In this document: in pieces, positions 63,759 through 64,000 of the stretch | Position numbering within the stretch: the first letter of the stretch is position 1 | Layout: every line of letters starts with the position of its first letter | NCBI GenBank assembly: GCA_902583455.1 | Contig: CACHVY010000002.1 | Coordinates: forward strand, 62,001-126,000 | Source: an uncultured Pelagibacteraceae bacterium | Lineage (GTDB): Bacteria > Pseudomonadota > Alphaproteobacteria > Pelagibacterales > Pelagibacteraceae | Length of the DNA: 64,000 nt | Direction: 5' to 3' | Position numbers and translations under genes: made by a program | Notes under the pieces: generated by a model | Seen by the model: the letters and a program-made list of their open reading frames with translations, nothing else | Told to the model about the DNA's origin: nothing | Databases searched by the model: none

Positions 63759-63787
63759 TTGTCTAAATATTGTCAAATTTGTATATA
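63759..63787 (+). promoter_or_regulatory. Promoter candidate for the rightmost gene
   Basis: TTGTCT (63759-63764) and TATATA (63782-63787) are 17 bases apart, with the ATG 18 bases further on. Located in the 73-base divergent gap that must also serve the phosphoramidate operon; on the minus strand a consensus TTGACA lies at 63774-63769 but no well-spaced -10 is clear. Confidence 0.4.
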
Positions 63788-63805
63788 AATCAATTATATT
63801 ATAAG

Positions 63806-64000
63806 ATGAAAACAGTAATAGTTTTAGGTACAGGTAATAGTGGTGCTGGTGCAATTCATGACTATCTTTTATCTAGAGAGGATTTTCAAAGCCCGTTCAG
63901 TGGTAAAGAGTTTAGAATTGTTAATGATCCCAATGGTATTGATCAATTATATGTAAGTTTGTATAAGAATTTTAGCATAAACGGTGCTGCCAAAAGTGTT
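63806..64000 (+). CDS. P-loop protein, possibly sulfotransferase-like; C-terminus cut by the window edge
   Basis: The first 65 codons only. The protein starts MKTVIVLGTGNSGAGAIHDYL, a nucleotide-binding loop of the form GTGNSGAGAI after a hydrophobic beta strand, as in the PAPS loop of sulfotransferase-like proteins (GxxxSGxxxL). Next is REDFQSPFSGKEFRIVNDPNGIDQLYVSL, which resembles the region behind the PSB loop of such proteins. Other P-loop kinases or NAD-binding folds are possible. Being divergent from the phosphoramidate operon, it may add sulfate or phosphate to the same surface glycan, but this is inference from place. Confidence 0.6.
   Translation, partial: MKTVIVLGTGNSGAGAIHDYLLSREDFQSPFSGKEFRIVNDPNGIDQLYVSLYKNFSINGAAKSV

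Overview
The window is a very A+T-rich, densely packed piece of an alphaproteobacterial chromosome. Its gene set and character suggest a streamlined marine SAR11/Pelagibacter-like lineage: many overlapping genes, a permuted two-piece tmRNA with G3.U70, ThyX instead of ThyA, and an FtsZ C-terminal peptide of alphaproteobacterial type. The assignment comes from sequence character and gene content, not from a database search. No gene-free stretch longer than about 300 bases was seen; the longest gaps hold RNA genes or promoters.

Region 1 (1-4622, minus strand): the N-terminal part of an Amt ammonium transporter, a secreted HMA-like metal-binding protein, MsrB, an HDAC-fold deacetylase, an EamA exporter and a DadA-like FAD amino-acid oxidoreductase. 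Region 2 (4666-19698, minus): the cell-elongation set mreB-mreC-mreD-mrdA-rodA lies directly behind the branched-chain amino-acid genes ilvB-ilvN-ilvC-leuA. These lie behind miaA and the membrane-protease group hflK-hflC-DUF2065-degP. Region 3 (19780-29323, mixed strands): mrp, thyX, the permuted ssrA, a small membrane protein, a MazG-like hydrolase, fumC, an AsmA-like protein, a UvrD-type helicase and aminopeptidase P.

Region 4 (29309-50020, minus) is a complete division and cell wall (dcw) cluster read from right to left: mraZ, ftsZ, rsmH, ftsL, ftsI, a murE-murF fusion, mraY, murD, ftsW, murG, murC, murB, ddl, ftsQ, a drastically shortened ftsA, lpxC, bamD and ligA. It departs from the usual order in four ways. 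FtsZ sits at the head instead of next to ftsA. MurE and MurF are one protein. The FtsA-like protein appears to lack the second half of the actin fold. RecN, often found between bamD and ligA in alphaproteobacteria, is absent. The mraZ promoter carries three TGGG repeats at 10-bp spacing. Upstream lie rnpB, an AmpD/AmiD-type amidase, mlaA and mlaC.

Region 5 (52776-64000): two tRNA genes, one of them with non-canonical D and T loops, mark the border to a surface-polysaccharide island. The island holds an O-antigen ligase/polymerase, three glycosyltransferases, a sugar epimerase and two methyltransferase-like proteins. At its right end is a tight minus-strand operon: a PEP-synthase-like protein, then a class I glutamine amidotransferase, then a nucleotidyltransferase. 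Family content and gene order match Campylobacter jejuni Cj1418-Cj1417-Cj1416, which make cytidine diphosphoramidate for the O-methyl phosphoramidate decoration of capsule. This candidate phosphoramidate pathway in a SAR11-like cell is the most interesting feature of the window. A divergent P-loop gene, possibly a sulfotransferase, runs off the right edge.
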